Shown: piece after piece, positions 18,108 to 26,434 of the stretch | Layout: the number at the start of each line of letters is the position of its first letter | Numbering within the stretch: position 1 is the first letter of the stretch | Origin: Fulvimarina manganoxydans | GTDB taxonomy: Bacteria > Pseudomonadota > Alphaproteobacteria > Rhizobiales > Rhizobiaceae | Length of the DNA stretch: 64,000 nt | Reading direction: 5' to 3' | NCBI RefSeq assembly: GCF_900176465.1 | Contig: NZ_FWXR01000012.1 | Span: forward strand, 62,001 to 126,000 | Notes under the pieces: generated by a model | The model's database searches: none | Told to the model about the DNA's origin: nothing | What the model saw: the letters and a program-made list of their open reading frames with translations, nothing else | Program-made: the position numbers and the translations under genes

Positions 18108-19163
18108 GTGAGCCAAGATCGCCATACGGCCCACAAGGCGCTGATCGCCCCGCTTCGCGCGGCGATGGTCGACTTCTCGCAAGAGGGCGTTCGGGCAGCG
18201 CTCGCCCGCGCGCTCGCGCCTGAGGCTCTGGTGCGTCTATGCCATCCGCTCGGCGACCTCAGCGGTCCTGATGCCTTCTACGACACCGCCTATGCGCCGC
18301 TCTTCGCCGCCGTGCCCGATCTCGAACGGCGGGATTATATCGTGATGGCGGGGCCGAGCGAGGACGGTTCGGACTGGGTCGGCTGCGCCGGGAGCTATGC
18401 CGGGCGCTTCACCTCCGCCTGGATGGACATTCCACCGACGCGCCAGCACTTTCACATGCGGTTTCACGAATTCTTCCGCATCGCGGAGGGACAGGTCGTC
18501 GAAATCCAGGCGATCTGGGACATTCCGGAAGTGATGATGCAGGCCGGCGCCTGGCCGATGGCGCCGAGTCTCGGCCTCGAATGGCATGTGCCGGGCCCCG
18601 CGACCCAGGACGGCATCGTCCCCGGCCCCCATGACGAAGCGGCGGGGCAAGCGACCTGCGCCCATATCGTCGCCATGCTGGACCATATGATCCGCCACCC
18701 GGCGCTTGGCGGGCCGGAGGTGATGGAGATGCCGCGCTTCTGGCACGAGCGGATGAGCTGGTACGGCCCGGCCGGGATCGGCACGGCGCGCGGCATTCAG
18801 GGCTTTCGCCACAGGCACCAGATTCCGTTTCTGAACGCCATGCCCGATCGCGGCCAATATCCCGGTCAGGTCACCCATAACTTCTTTGGCGATCGCAACT
18901 ACGCCGCCGTTACCGGCTGGCCGAACATGATGCAGACGATCAGCCAGGACGGCTGGCTGGGGATAGCGCCCGCAAACCAGCTCGTGACGCTGCGAAGTCT
19001 CGATTTCTGGCGGGTGGAGAAAGGGCAGATCCGCGAGAATTGGGTTCTGGTCGATCTGCTCCACCTCTTCGATCAGCTCGGCGTCGACGTCTTTGCGCGG
19101 ATGCGCGAGGGCAACAAAGCCCGCTACGGCTTCGACCCTGAGACCGGAAAGGCCCTCTTATGA
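18108..19163 (+). CDS. Tandem SnoaL/NTF2-like domain protein
   Basis: A 351-residue protein with two SnoaL-like domains (about 10-150 and 185-340). It is paralogous to the minus-strand product of 10468-11535: both have VPDLERRDYIV or its variant, an IWDIPEVMMQAGAWPMAPSL-like linker, WYGPAGIGTARGIQGF and NWVLVDLLHLFDQLGVDVF. The start is GTG 18108, four bases after the dehydrogenase stop. The end overlaps the SDR start by 4 bases (ATGA). The catalytic role is unknown; co-expression with two dehydrogenases suggests it acts on an oxidised sugar-like intermediate. Confidence 0.75.
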   Translation: MSQDRHTAHKALIAPLRAAMVDFSQEGVRAALARALAPEALVRLCHPLGDLSGPDAFYDTAYAPLFAAVPDLERRDYIVMAGPSEDGSDWVGCAGSYAGRFTSAWMDIPPTRQHFHMRFHEFFRIAEGQVVEIQAIWDIPEVMMQAGAWPMAPSLGLEWHVPGPATQDGIVPGPHDEAAGQATCAHIVAMLDHMIRHPALGGPEVMEMPRFWHERMSWYGPAGIGTARGIQGFRHRHQIPFLNAMPDRGQYPGQVTHNFFGDRNYAAVTGWPNMMQTISQDGWLGIAPANQLVTLRSLDFWRVEKGQIRENWVLVDLLHLFDQLGVDVFARMREGNKARYGFDPETGKALL

Positions 19164-19927
19164 GTGAATTGCCTCGCACGCCCTCCTTCCGGCTCGAGGG
19201 TCGCCGCGCATTGGTGACCGGCGCTTCGTCCGGGATCGGCCTTGGTTGCGCCACCGCGCTTGCACAGGCCGGCGCCTCGGTCGTTCTCGCCGCTCGCCGG
19301 GTGGACAAGCTCGAAGCGGCCGTCGCGGCGCTTCGTGCCGAAGGCCATCAGGCCGAAGCCATGCGGCTCGACGTCGCCGATGTCGAGGCGGTTCGCGCAG
19401 AGCTCGCAAAGACCGGGCCGTTCGACTGTCTCGTCAACAGCGCCGGCCTTGCCCGCCACGGTCCGGCGAGCGAGACCACCGTCGAGGATTTCGACCGGGT
19501 CTCGTCCATAAATCTGAAGGGCGCCTATTTCCTGACCCAGACTGTCGCCAAGGGGCTGATCGCGGCCGGCCGTCCGGGATCGCTGATCAACATCTCCTCG
19601 CAGATGGGCCATGTGGGCGGCATCGATCGCGCGGTCTATTGCGCGACCAAGTTCGCCGTCGAGGGCTTCACCAAGGCACTCGCGATCGAATGGGGCCCGC
19701 ATCGCATCCGCGTCAACACGATCGCGCCGACCTTTGTGAGAACGGAACTGACGCAAGCAAGCTTTGCCGATCCCGCCCGGCGCGCCTGGATCGAGGAAAA
19801 TATTAAGCTCGGCCGGGCCGCCGAGATCGCCGACATCATGGGCGCGGCCGTTTATCTGGCGAGCGATGCCTCGGCCATGGTGACGGGCACTTCGCTTCTG
19901 GTCGATGGAGGTTGGACAGCCCACTGA
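19160..19927 (+). CDS. Short-chain dehydrogenase/reductase (SDR)
   Basis: A 255-residue classical SDR with a Rossmann nucleotide motif GASSGIGLG near 20, NSAGLARHGPA near 95, the catalytic Ser in NISSQMG near 140 and Tyr/Lys in YCATKFAVEGF near 156-160. The C-terminal loop RVNTIAPTFVRTEL is typical of the family. Cofactor preference is not certain; Arg residues after the second strand (AARRVDK) are compatible with NADP or NAD. It overlaps the gene before it by 4 bases and the LacI regulator after it by one base, so all are one transcript. Confidence 0.9.
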   Translation: MSELPRTPSFRLEGRRALVTGASSGIGLGCATALAQAGASVVLAARRVDKLEAAVAALRAEGHQAEAMRLDVADVEAVRAELAKTGPFDCLVNSAGLARHGPASETTVEDFDRVSSINLKGAYFLTQTVAKGLIAAGRPGSLINISSQMGHVGGIDRAVYCATKFAVEGFTKALAIEWGPHRIRVNTIAPTFVRTELTQASFADPARRAWIEENIKLGRAAEIADIMGAAVYLASDASAMVTGTSLLVDGGWTAH

Positions 19928-20949
19928 TGGCGCAGGACAAGGTTACATCCGTCGACGTTGCGAGACTTGCCGGCGTCAGCCAATCGGCCGTCTCGCGATA
20001 TTTCACGCCCGGATCGTCAGTGTCGAAGAAGACCGCCGAGAAGGTGCGCGAAGCCGCCAAGACGCTCGGCTATCGGCCCAACATCCTCGCCCGCTCGCTG
20101 ATCACCGGCCGCAGCCGCATGATCGGCCTCGTGGTCGCCTATCTGGAGAACTATTTCTATCCGGAAGCATTGGAAAAGCTCTCCACCGCGCTCCAGGCCG
20201 AGGGCTATCACGTCCTCGTCTTCATGGCCTCCCAGACCGCCGGCAATATCGACGACGTCCTCGCCGAGATCCTGGACTATCAGGTCGACGGCATCATCAT
20301 GGCCTCGGCCGCGCTTTCCTCGGAACTCTCCACACGCTGCCAGGCCGCTGGCGTGCCAGTCGTCCTCTTCAACCGCCGACAGGACGATCCCTCGCTGACC
20401 GCCATCGGCTCCGATAATGTCGCGGGCGCACGTGCGCTCGCAGACTTTCTGATTGCGGCAGGCCATGAACGCATCGCCCATATCGCCGGCTGGGAAGGCG
20501 CGTCCACCCAGCGCGATCGCGAGGCCGGATTTCGCGAAGGGCTCGCGGCCGCAGGCCGTGAACTTTATGCCCGCGAACTCGGCAATTTCGAGCCGGAGAC
20601 CGCCCGCGAGGCCGCCCGGCGCATGTTCGATCGGCCCGGGAGGCCGGACGCCGTCTTCGTCGCCAACGACCACATGGCCTTCTTCGTCATGGACGTTCTG
20701 CGCTTCGAATTGGGACTTTCGGTGCCGGATGACGTCTCCGTCGTCGGCTTCGACGACGTTCCGCCGGCCGCCTGGCCCGCCTATTCCCTCACCACGGTTC
20801 GCCAGCGCGCCAACCGCATGGTCGAGGAAACCGTCAGCGCCCTTCTCGAACTGATCGAGAATCCGGGGGCGGACGCCAAGCAGATCGCGCTCGAAGCGCC
20901 GCTGATCGTGCGCAAATCCGCGCGCAAGCCTGAAGGATGGGCATCATGA
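19927..20949 (+). CDS. LacI-family transcriptional regulator
   Basis: A 340-residue regulator. An N-terminal LacI helix-turn-helix spans about residues 6-50 (TSVDVARLAGVSQSAVSRYF and TLGYRPNILARSL with the minor-groove hinge). A periplasmic-binding-protein-like effector domain follows from about 62 (MIGLVVAYLENYFYPE, VPVVLFNRR, DAVFVANDHMAF, DDVSVVGFDDVPP). ATG 19927 is chosen because it gives the standard LacI start just before the HTH. It is embedded within the operon it probably controls. The palindromes at 11585-11622 are its likely targets, and a metabolite of the imported substrate is the likely effector. Confidence 0.9.
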   Translation: MAQDKVTSVDVARLAGVSQSAVSRYFTPGSSVSKKTAEKVREAAKTLGYRPNILARSLITGRSRMIGLVVAYLENYFYPEALEKLSTALQAEGYHVLVFMASQTAGNIDDVLAEILDYQVDGIIMASAALSSELSTRCQAAGVPVVLFNRRQDDPSLTAIGSDNVAGARALADFLIAAGHERIAHIAGWEGASTQRDREAGFREGLAAAGRELYARELGNFEPETAREAARRMFDRPGRPDAVFVANDHMAFFVMDVLRFELGLSVPDDVSVVGFDDVPPAAWPAYSLTTVRQRANRMVEETVSALLELIENPGADAKQIALEAPLIVRKSARKPEGWAS

Positions 20950-21914
20950 AGGGCTTTGACCCGAAATTCCGCGATTTTCCCGATTACATCATCTCGATCA
21001 CCAAGGAGATCTGGGAAGATCGGGGCATCGCGACGCTGCACCACTATTACGCCCCCGACATCGTGGTTCGCTCACCGGCTTCCGTCGCCATGGGAAATCA
21101 GGACGTCATCGCCGCGACATTGGCCACGCTCGCCGAATTTCCCGATCGCACGCTTCTCGGCGAGGACGTGATCTGGTCCGGCACGCCGGAAGAGGGAATG
21201 CTCTCCTCCCACAGGCTGCTTTCGACCGCGACCCATCTCGGCGACGGGGTCTATGGCAAGGCTTCGGGGCGAAAGCTGACCTATCGGATCATCGCCGACT
21301 GCCATGCGATCGACAACCAGATCAACGATGAATGGCTGATCCGCGATCAGGGCGCGATCGTCCGGCAGATGGGCCTCGACCCAAAGGCCTATGCGCGCGA
21401 TCTGATCGCCCGCGAGGGCGGACCGGAGGTCTGCAAGCGCCCGCTCAGCCCCGAGACCGATCGCCCGGGCCCCTATCTCGGCAAAGGCAATGAAAACGAA
21501 TGGGGCCAGCGCTACGGCGAAACGCTCGATCGCATCATGAAGGCTGATCTCGGCGTGATCCCGTCCGAATACGACCGAGCCTGCCAATTGCAATATCCGG
21601 GCGGCGTGACGGCCCATGGGCGCGAGGCCGCAGACCGCTTCTGGATCGGCCTTCGGGCGAGCTTTCCGTCCGCGACCTTTACGATCGAACATCGCATCGG
21701 CCGAGACGACCCGCTGATGCCACCACGCGCCGCCATCCGCTGGAGCCTTTCGGGCAAGCATGATGGCTGGGGTGACTTCGGCCCGCCGACGGGCGCCGAT
21801 GTCTATGTGCTCGGGGCGGCCCATGCCGAATTTGGCCCCTGGGGCCTGCGCCGCGAATACGTCCTCTATGACGAGACTGCGATCTGGAAGCAGATCCTGC
21901 TCAAAACCGGCTGA
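20946..21914 (+). CDS. Tandem SnoaL/NTF2-like protein, divergent member
   Basis: A 322-residue protein starting with an ATGA overlap on the LacI stop codon. Two NTF2-type halves are suggested: about 8-150 (HHYYAPDIVVRSPASVAMGN, HRLLSTATHLGDG) and 190-320 (ADRFWIGLRASFPSATFTIE, RAAIRWSLSGKHDGWGDFG). It lacks the NWV-x-D-x-x-H...QLGVDVF tail found in its three neighbours, so it belongs to a separate SnoaL branch. The function is unknown; it may act on a different intermediate of the same pathway. Confidence 0.68.
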   Translation: MKGFDPKFRDFPDYIISITKEIWEDRGIATLHHYYAPDIVVRSPASVAMGNQDVIAATLATLAEFPDRTLLGEDVIWSGTPEEGMLSSHRLLSTATHLGDGVYGKASGRKLTYRIIADCHAIDNQINDEWLIRDQGAIVRQMGLDPKAYARDLIAREGGPEVCKRPLSPETDRPGPYLGKGNENEWGQRYGETLDRIMKADLGVIPSEYDRACQLQYPGGVTAHGREAADRFWIGLRASFPSATFTIEHRIGRDDPLMPPRAAIRWSLSGKHDGWGDFGPPTGADVYVLGAAHAEFGPWGLRREYVLYDETAIWKQILLKTG

Positions 21915-21968
21915 CGCGAGCCCTTCCGCTCGGCGCCGACAGCAACGCTCGAACATAATCCTTGTGAG

Positions 21969-22955
21969 ATGAAGATGACCTTGACCCTTAAAGAGATGGA
22001 GCGGCGGATCGTCCGCTATGGCGAATTGCAACCCTGCAAGACGGCCTTCATCGACGCGCATACGCCGGGATCGAACCAGAAGGAGAACTTCACGATCATC
22101 GGCGGCGGCGTGTCCGAGAGCCCCGACCAGCATGTCCATATCAAGGAGACGCCGGGCTTCAATATCGGCGCCGCCGGCCAGCCGCCCAGATGTCGCAATT
22201 CGCTGCACTCCCACCGCACGGCCGAGGTGTTCTTCGTTCTGAAGGGCCGCTGGCGCTTCTTCTGGGGCCGCTATGGCACGGCGGGCGAGGTGGTGCTCGA
22301 GGAAGGCGACATCTTCAACATCCCGACCGGCATCTTTCGCGGTTTCGAGAATATCGGCACCGACTATGGGATGATCATGGCGATCCTCGGCGGCGACGAT
22401 GCCGGCGGCGGCGTCATCTGGGCGCCGCAGGTGATCGAGGATGCCAGAGATCATGGCCTCGTCCTCGGCGAAAACGGCAAGCTCTACGACACCAAGAAGG
22501 GCCAGACGCTGCCTGTAGGCGTCAGACCGATGCCCGTTCTGAACGAGACCGAGCTGAAGGCCTTCCCAGAGCCGACGGCCCAGGACGTCGTTCCCCATTA
22601 TGTCGCGCGTTATTGGGATCTGATGGCGCTCGCCCAGAAGGCGCCGGCCAAGGTCATCGGCTCCGACGCCATTTTGAAGGACAAGCCCGGCTTCGATGTC
22701 GAGCTTCTGACGCGCGGATCGATCCCGGAATCCGCTTATACGACGGATCGCCACGAGGTGTTGATGCCGGTCCACGGGCATTGGCGCCTGTCATGGGATG
22801 GCAGCACCACGGTGCTCGCGCCGGGCGACACATGCGCCGTGCCCCCAGGGCTGTCCCATAGTCTCACCCCCTCCATGACCGGCGAGGCGAGCCTCTATCG
22901 CATCACCAACACCGACGATCCTGCCGGCGCGACCTGGACGGCAAGGGCCGCGTGA
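21969..22955 (+). CDS. Double-cupin domain protein
   Basis: A 328-residue protein with a cupin at about 75-140 (NSLHSHRTAEVFFVLKGRWR, then GDIFNIPTGIFRGFEN, with His pair and Glu as metal ligands). A second, degenerate cupin lies at about 245-320 (DRHEVLMPVHGHWRLSWDG, GDTCAVPPGLSHSL). This resembles bicupin dioxygenases and isomerases. The first domain keeps H-x-H and a Glu, so a bound metal is plausible. It is downstream of the LacI gene and parallel to it. Confidence 0.75.
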   Translation: MKMTLTLKEMERRIVRYGELQPCKTAFIDAHTPGSNQKENFTIIGGGVSESPDQHVHIKETPGFNIGAAGQPPRCRNSLHSHRTAEVFFVLKGRWRFFWGRYGTAGEVVLEEGDIFNIPTGIFRGFENIGTDYGMIMAILGGDDAGGGVIWAPQVIEDARDHGLVLGENGKLYDTKKGQTLPVGVRPMPVLNETELKAFPEPTAQDVVPHYVARYWDLMALAQKAPAKVIGSDAILKDKPGFDVELLTRGSIPESAYTTDRHEVLMPVHGHWRLSWDGSTTVLAPGDTCAVPPGLSHSLTPSMTGEASLYRITNTDDPAGATWTARAA

Positions 22956-23001
22956 TGGCGATGCGCCTGAGACGTCTTTCCGAGAGCAGCCGGGGTGGCG
23001 A

Positions 23002-23712
23002 ATGACGCCGCTCATCCTTCTGCCCGGCATGATGTGCGACGCCCGTCTGTTCGCCCCGCAGATCGAGGCGTTCTCGGGCGAGCGTTGCGTCCATCTCGCC
23101 CCTCTCTCCGCTCACGACAAGGTCGAGGCGCTGGCCTCCGACGTCCTGGCCAACGCGCCGCCTCGCTTTGCCCTGGCCGGCCTTTCCATGGGCGGCATCG
23201 TCGCGATGGAGGTCCTGCGCCAGGCGCCCGAACGCGTCGAGCGGATCGCCTTGATCGCGACCAACCCGCGCGCCGAGGCCCAGGAGATCCAAGACCGGCG
23301 GGAGCCACAGATCGCGCGGGTACTGAAGGGCGAGCTCGAAGCCGTCATGAACGAGGCCATGCTGGCGAATTACCCCGCCGCCACCGATAAGGCGGGCTGG
23401 GGGGCCGACCATCCCCTTCGCCTCCTTTGCCTCGACATGGCTAAACGCGTCGGCGCTCAAGCCTTCGAGCGCCAGTCGCGCGCCTTGCAGACCCGGCCCG
23501 ATCAGCAGGAGACCCTGAGCCACGCAAAGCTCCCCGCCCTCATCCTCTGCGGGGACGGCGACCGCCTCTGCCCGATCGAGCGGCATCAACTGATGCATTC
23601 ACTCATCGCCGGCTCCGAGCTCGTCGTCCTGAAAGGCGCCGGTCATATCCTCACCCTCGAACGCCCCAACGAGACCAACGCGGCGCTCAGCCGCTGGCTG
23701 GAGCCATCATGA
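23002..23712 (+). CDS. Alpha/beta hydrolase
   Basis: A 236-residue alpha/beta hydrolase. The oxyanion region is LILLPGMMCDARLF near 4-17 and the nucleophile elbow GLSMGG gives Ser near residue 60. The acid Asp is in LILCGDGDRLCPIERH near 183-190, and the catalytic His is in GAGHILTLERP near 214. No lid insertion is evident, so a small ester, enol-lactone or thioester substrate is likely. It overlaps the next gene by 4 bases. Confidence 0.85.
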   Translation: MTPLILLPGMMCDARLFAPQIEAFSGERCVHLAPLSAHDKVEALASDVLANAPPRFALAGLSMGGIVAMEVLRQAPERVERIALIATNPRAEAQEIQDRREPQIARVLKGELEAVMNEAMLANYPAATDKAGWGADHPLRLLCLDMAKRVGAQAFERQSRALQTRPDQQETLSHAKLPALILCGDGDRLCPIERHQLMHSLIAGSELVVLKGAGHILTLERPNETNAALSRWLEPS

Positions 23713-24407
23713 TCGACACCGACCTTTTGACACGGCTTCGCCGCGTCGACACGCCCACCGTCTGCAATGCGATCGAAGTGGCCCAAGGCAAGCGCGGCTT
23801 TTCCGCCTTTACGCGGGGCACAATGCTCGCCTCCGATCCGAACGCCAAGGCGATCGTCGGCTTTGCCCGAACCGCCAAGATCGCCGCTCTCGAGCCCTCG
23901 AACGAAGAGCCCGCCGTCATTCGCAAACGGCGCATGGACTATTACCGCCACATGGCCGAGGCGCCGAGCCCGAGCCTCGCCGTCGTCGAGGACGTCGACT
24001 GGCCCCATTGCATCGGCGCCTATTGGGGCGAGATCAACACCACCATCCACAAGGGCTTCGGGCTGAAGGGCACTCTCACCAATGGCGTGATGCGCGATCT
24101 CGGCGATCTGCCCGACGACTACCCCGTCATTGCCGGCTCGATCGGTCCGAGCCACGGCTTCGTCCACGTCCGCGAGATCGCAACGCCGGTGACCGTGTTC
24201 GGCCTGACCATTGAGGACGGCGATCTCGTCCATGCCGACCGCCATGGCGCCCTCGTCATCCCGCCAGACACCCTCCCCCATCTCGCCGCCGCGATCGACA
24301 AGCTGTTGGCCACGGAAAAGATCGTACTGGATCCAGCCCGTCGGCCCAATTTTGATTTCGCTACATTCGAAAAAGCCTGGGCGGTCTTCGAGGCCGCACG
24401 GACTTGA
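23709..24407 (+). CDS. RraA-like / HMG aldolase-family protein
   Basis: A 232-residue member of the RraA/4-hydroxy-4-methyl-2-oxoglutarate aldolase family. It shows RVDTPTVCNAIEVA at the N-terminus, YWGEINTTIHKGFGLKGTLT around 105-122 and the conserved GVMRDLGDLPDDYPV with the catalytic Arg and Asp near 125. A late segment is GDLVHADRHGALVIP. Family members cleave 4-hydroxy-2-oxo acids to pyruvate or oxaloacetate with a divalent metal, a plausible last step of the cluster. Plain RraA RNase inhibitors are shorter. It is the last intact gene before decayed mobile DNA. Confidence 0.8.
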   Translation: MIDTDLLTRLRRVDTPTVCNAIEVAQGKRGFSAFTRGTMLASDPNAKAIVGFARTAKIAALEPSNEEPAVIRKRRMDYYRHMAEAPSPSLAVVEDVDWPHCIGAYWGEINTTIHKGFGLKGTLTNGVMRDLGDLPDDYPVIAGSIGPSHGFVHVREIATPVTVFGLTIEDGDLVHADRHGALVIPPDTLPHLAAAIDKLLATEKIVLDPARRPNFDFATFEKAWAVFEAART

Positions 24408-24414
24408 TCATGAG

Positions 24415-25089
24415 GACTTGAAGACGAAGTTGCCCCCACGTTTCATCCAGCGGGGAGTTCGTTTCCGTGGTGAACTCGCCCCCGGCATCGGCGTCAGAAT
24501 ATTTCCCATCTGGTTCACTGTGGACGGCGAGGAAGCGGCGGACGACGATGATGCCGCGGGTGCGGAGGCCCGCAAAGGCTAGACCTGGCGCCGCATGGTG
24601 CGCTTTGAGAAACTCGATCGTACCGTGGCCGGCAAGCTCACCTTCAAGCTAGGCAAGAAGAAGCTCGCCGTCAATCCGATCCGCTTCGTTGCCGCATGCT
24701 CGACGGGACATTTGCAGGATATCGACTGGTGCTTCGTTTTCCACCGCGGTGGCGAGACGAGCTGCCGCAAGCCGTTATTCTGGATGGAACGCGGCGTGAC
24801 GTCCGATCCGGCTGATATCTCCATCAGCTATCGGTGCGGGGCGAGCGTGTCACTGTCGGACCTCTACAAGCCCGGGTTCCTTGGATCATGCAGTTCGAGT
24901 AGCTCGTGGCTCGATATCGCCGAAACTCCTAAGGAATCGTGCCCGAAGGAGCTCAAGCTCCAGCCGCGATCCGCGACCAATACGTACTTCGCGAAGGTGA
25001 TCTCGGTCATCTCGCTCAGTAAAGCCAACGACCGGCTTCGCCAAACCATAGACGAGCACTCGACGACCATTAATACCAACGGGTGCTGA
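24415..25089 (+). pseudogene. Truncated drmB-like (DUF1998, DISARM) pseudogene
   Basis: One frame reads KLPPRFIQRGVRFRGELAPG then IGVRIFPIWF, a stop (TAG 24580-24582), then TWRRMVRFEKLD. It continues with VNPIRFVAACSTGHLQDIDW, a Cys-containing stretch, and SATNTYFAKVISVISLS followed by RLRQTIDEH. The sequence AACSTGHLQDIDW and the S-x-N-x-YF-x-x-V-x-S-x-I-S motif are hallmarks of DUF1998/DrmB from the DISARM anti-phage system. The fragment is about 225 codons, against roughly 600 expected. It lacks both ends, and at its 3' side it abuts an IS630 fragment. The codon at the stop would be Gln (CAG) before a C-to-T change. No other drm genes are present. Confidence 0.72.
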
Positions 25090-25430
25090 TCAGACCCCAT
25101 GCGCCCATTCCCGCATTCCGATTGAGATGATAATCCATGGCTGCTCGACGAGCGTGTTCCAGGCATGGCAGCAATGGGTGAGGATGTCTTGGTCGTCGAG
25201 GAAGATGCGGTTCGAGAGCCAGTTCTCGCGCACGAACTGCCAGATGTTTTCCTGCGGGTTCAATTCGGGCGCCTTTGAGGGCAGGAACATCAGGGTGATG
25301 TTGTCCGGCACCTTCAGCTTCGGCGTGGTATGCCAGCCGGCCTTGTCGACGATGAGAACGGCATGGGCGGCGGGATCGACCATGAGGCTGATCTCGCTCA
25401 AATGCTCGTTCATGGCAGACGACATGGCAA
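25090..25430 (-). mobile_element. IS630-family transposase 3' fragment
   Basis: The minus strand encodes the C-terminal third of an IS630 DDE transposase: NEHLSEISLMVDPAAHAVLI, then VDKAGWHTT (catalytic Asp), FLPSKAPELNPQENIWQFVR (catalytic Glu in the NPxE motif) and WNTLVEQPWII. Upstream of about 25430 the frame stays open to 25614 but no longer resembles the family, so the N-terminal two thirds are missing. It truncates the drmB-like remnant. Confidence 0.78.
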
Positions 25431-25656
25431 ACCTCCGTTTGCCATAGAGAGTCAGAGTTTCGCGTCTCTGGGAATCCCAGAGAGTCGGAAATCGCTCCAG
25501 TTGGTAGAAGCGATTGATTGTCATGAGCATGAAGCGGCGAGGTTCGCGTCCTGTTGGGTGTACCATTCCTTTGGAAGTGACTATTCTTTCCTTGCGATAT
25601 GAATCACTTACCACTCCCTACTGTGGACTGATTATCAGGCCGATTCATAACTTCAT

Positions 25657-26200
25657 GTGCAACATGCGGTCGAAGTGGCGATTTCGAATCATCTCACCAA
25701 GCGGGGCGGCGCATGGCAGTACGTCCGTCGCGTGCCTGCAGACCTGCGCGATAGTTTCCCCCTCTCGCGCATTCAGAAATCGCTTCGCACGTCCATCGAT
25801 CGGCAGGCTCGAGAGGCGGCACTGGACCTCGATCGACTTTGGGATCGGCGTTTTGCCGAGGTACGCGAACGCGGCGGTCGTGCCTGCGAGAACGGCGGAC
25901 TGCCGGTCATCAGCACAGGTGATTTGACATAGCCGGACTGACAAGCGCTGGCATCCTGGCTCGAAGCGAGCCTCGGCGAGGAGATTGGCAGGCGCGTCTG
26001 GCGGAGACGACTGGGCCGGCACTGTCGGCGGATGCCGATCCATCCCACATCCCCTGGCGCGACGACCGGGTGCTTCTCCGTGACCAATGCCGGCGGCGGG
26101 TCGACAAAGACGCTGGCGCGGCGGCGGTGGATGCCGATCCGGCGCGGACTTGTCCGATTGCTGGCGGACTTCGAGCCCCATGCCGGGCTCCTGCGAGAAA
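25657..26200 (+). pseudogene. Decayed tyrosine-integrase N-terminal fragment
   Basis: The frame at 25657-25932 contains HLTKRGGAWQYVRRVPADLR and IQKSLRTSIDRQAREAALDL, then DRLWDRRFAE. This matches the N-terminal arm-binding region of DUF6538-type phage/ICE integrases. After a stop at 25930 another frame continues with integrase-like DWQARLAETTGPALSADADP and WRDDRVLLRDQCRRRVDKD up to about 26150, which suggests a frameshift. No catalytic Arg-His-Arg-Tyr domain is present. The remaining bases to 26434 hold nothing I recognise. Confidence 0.5.
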
Positions 26201-26434
26201 CAAAGCGAGGCTCACGGTACAAGACCGGCACGATCGATGGCGTGCGGACGGCTGGCGGGGTATGCTCAGACGTCCAGGCATGGAGCCGTACCCTTTGTTA
26301 TTTCCCTCCCAGGCAATACGGGCAGGCTGCGTTTCCGGCTTCTTCGGGAACTCGAACGGGGACTGTAGTCGCAAACCGCTTAGCCAAGCGCAGTTCAGGA
26401 GAAGCAAGCAAGACGCGCGGCGACCCGCTATTCG

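Noticed and set aside
21072-22781. 569-codon open frame on the minus strand
   Set aside because: It lies opposite two real genes (SnoaL-like and cupin) and has no family motifs; long antisense frames are expected at this GC.
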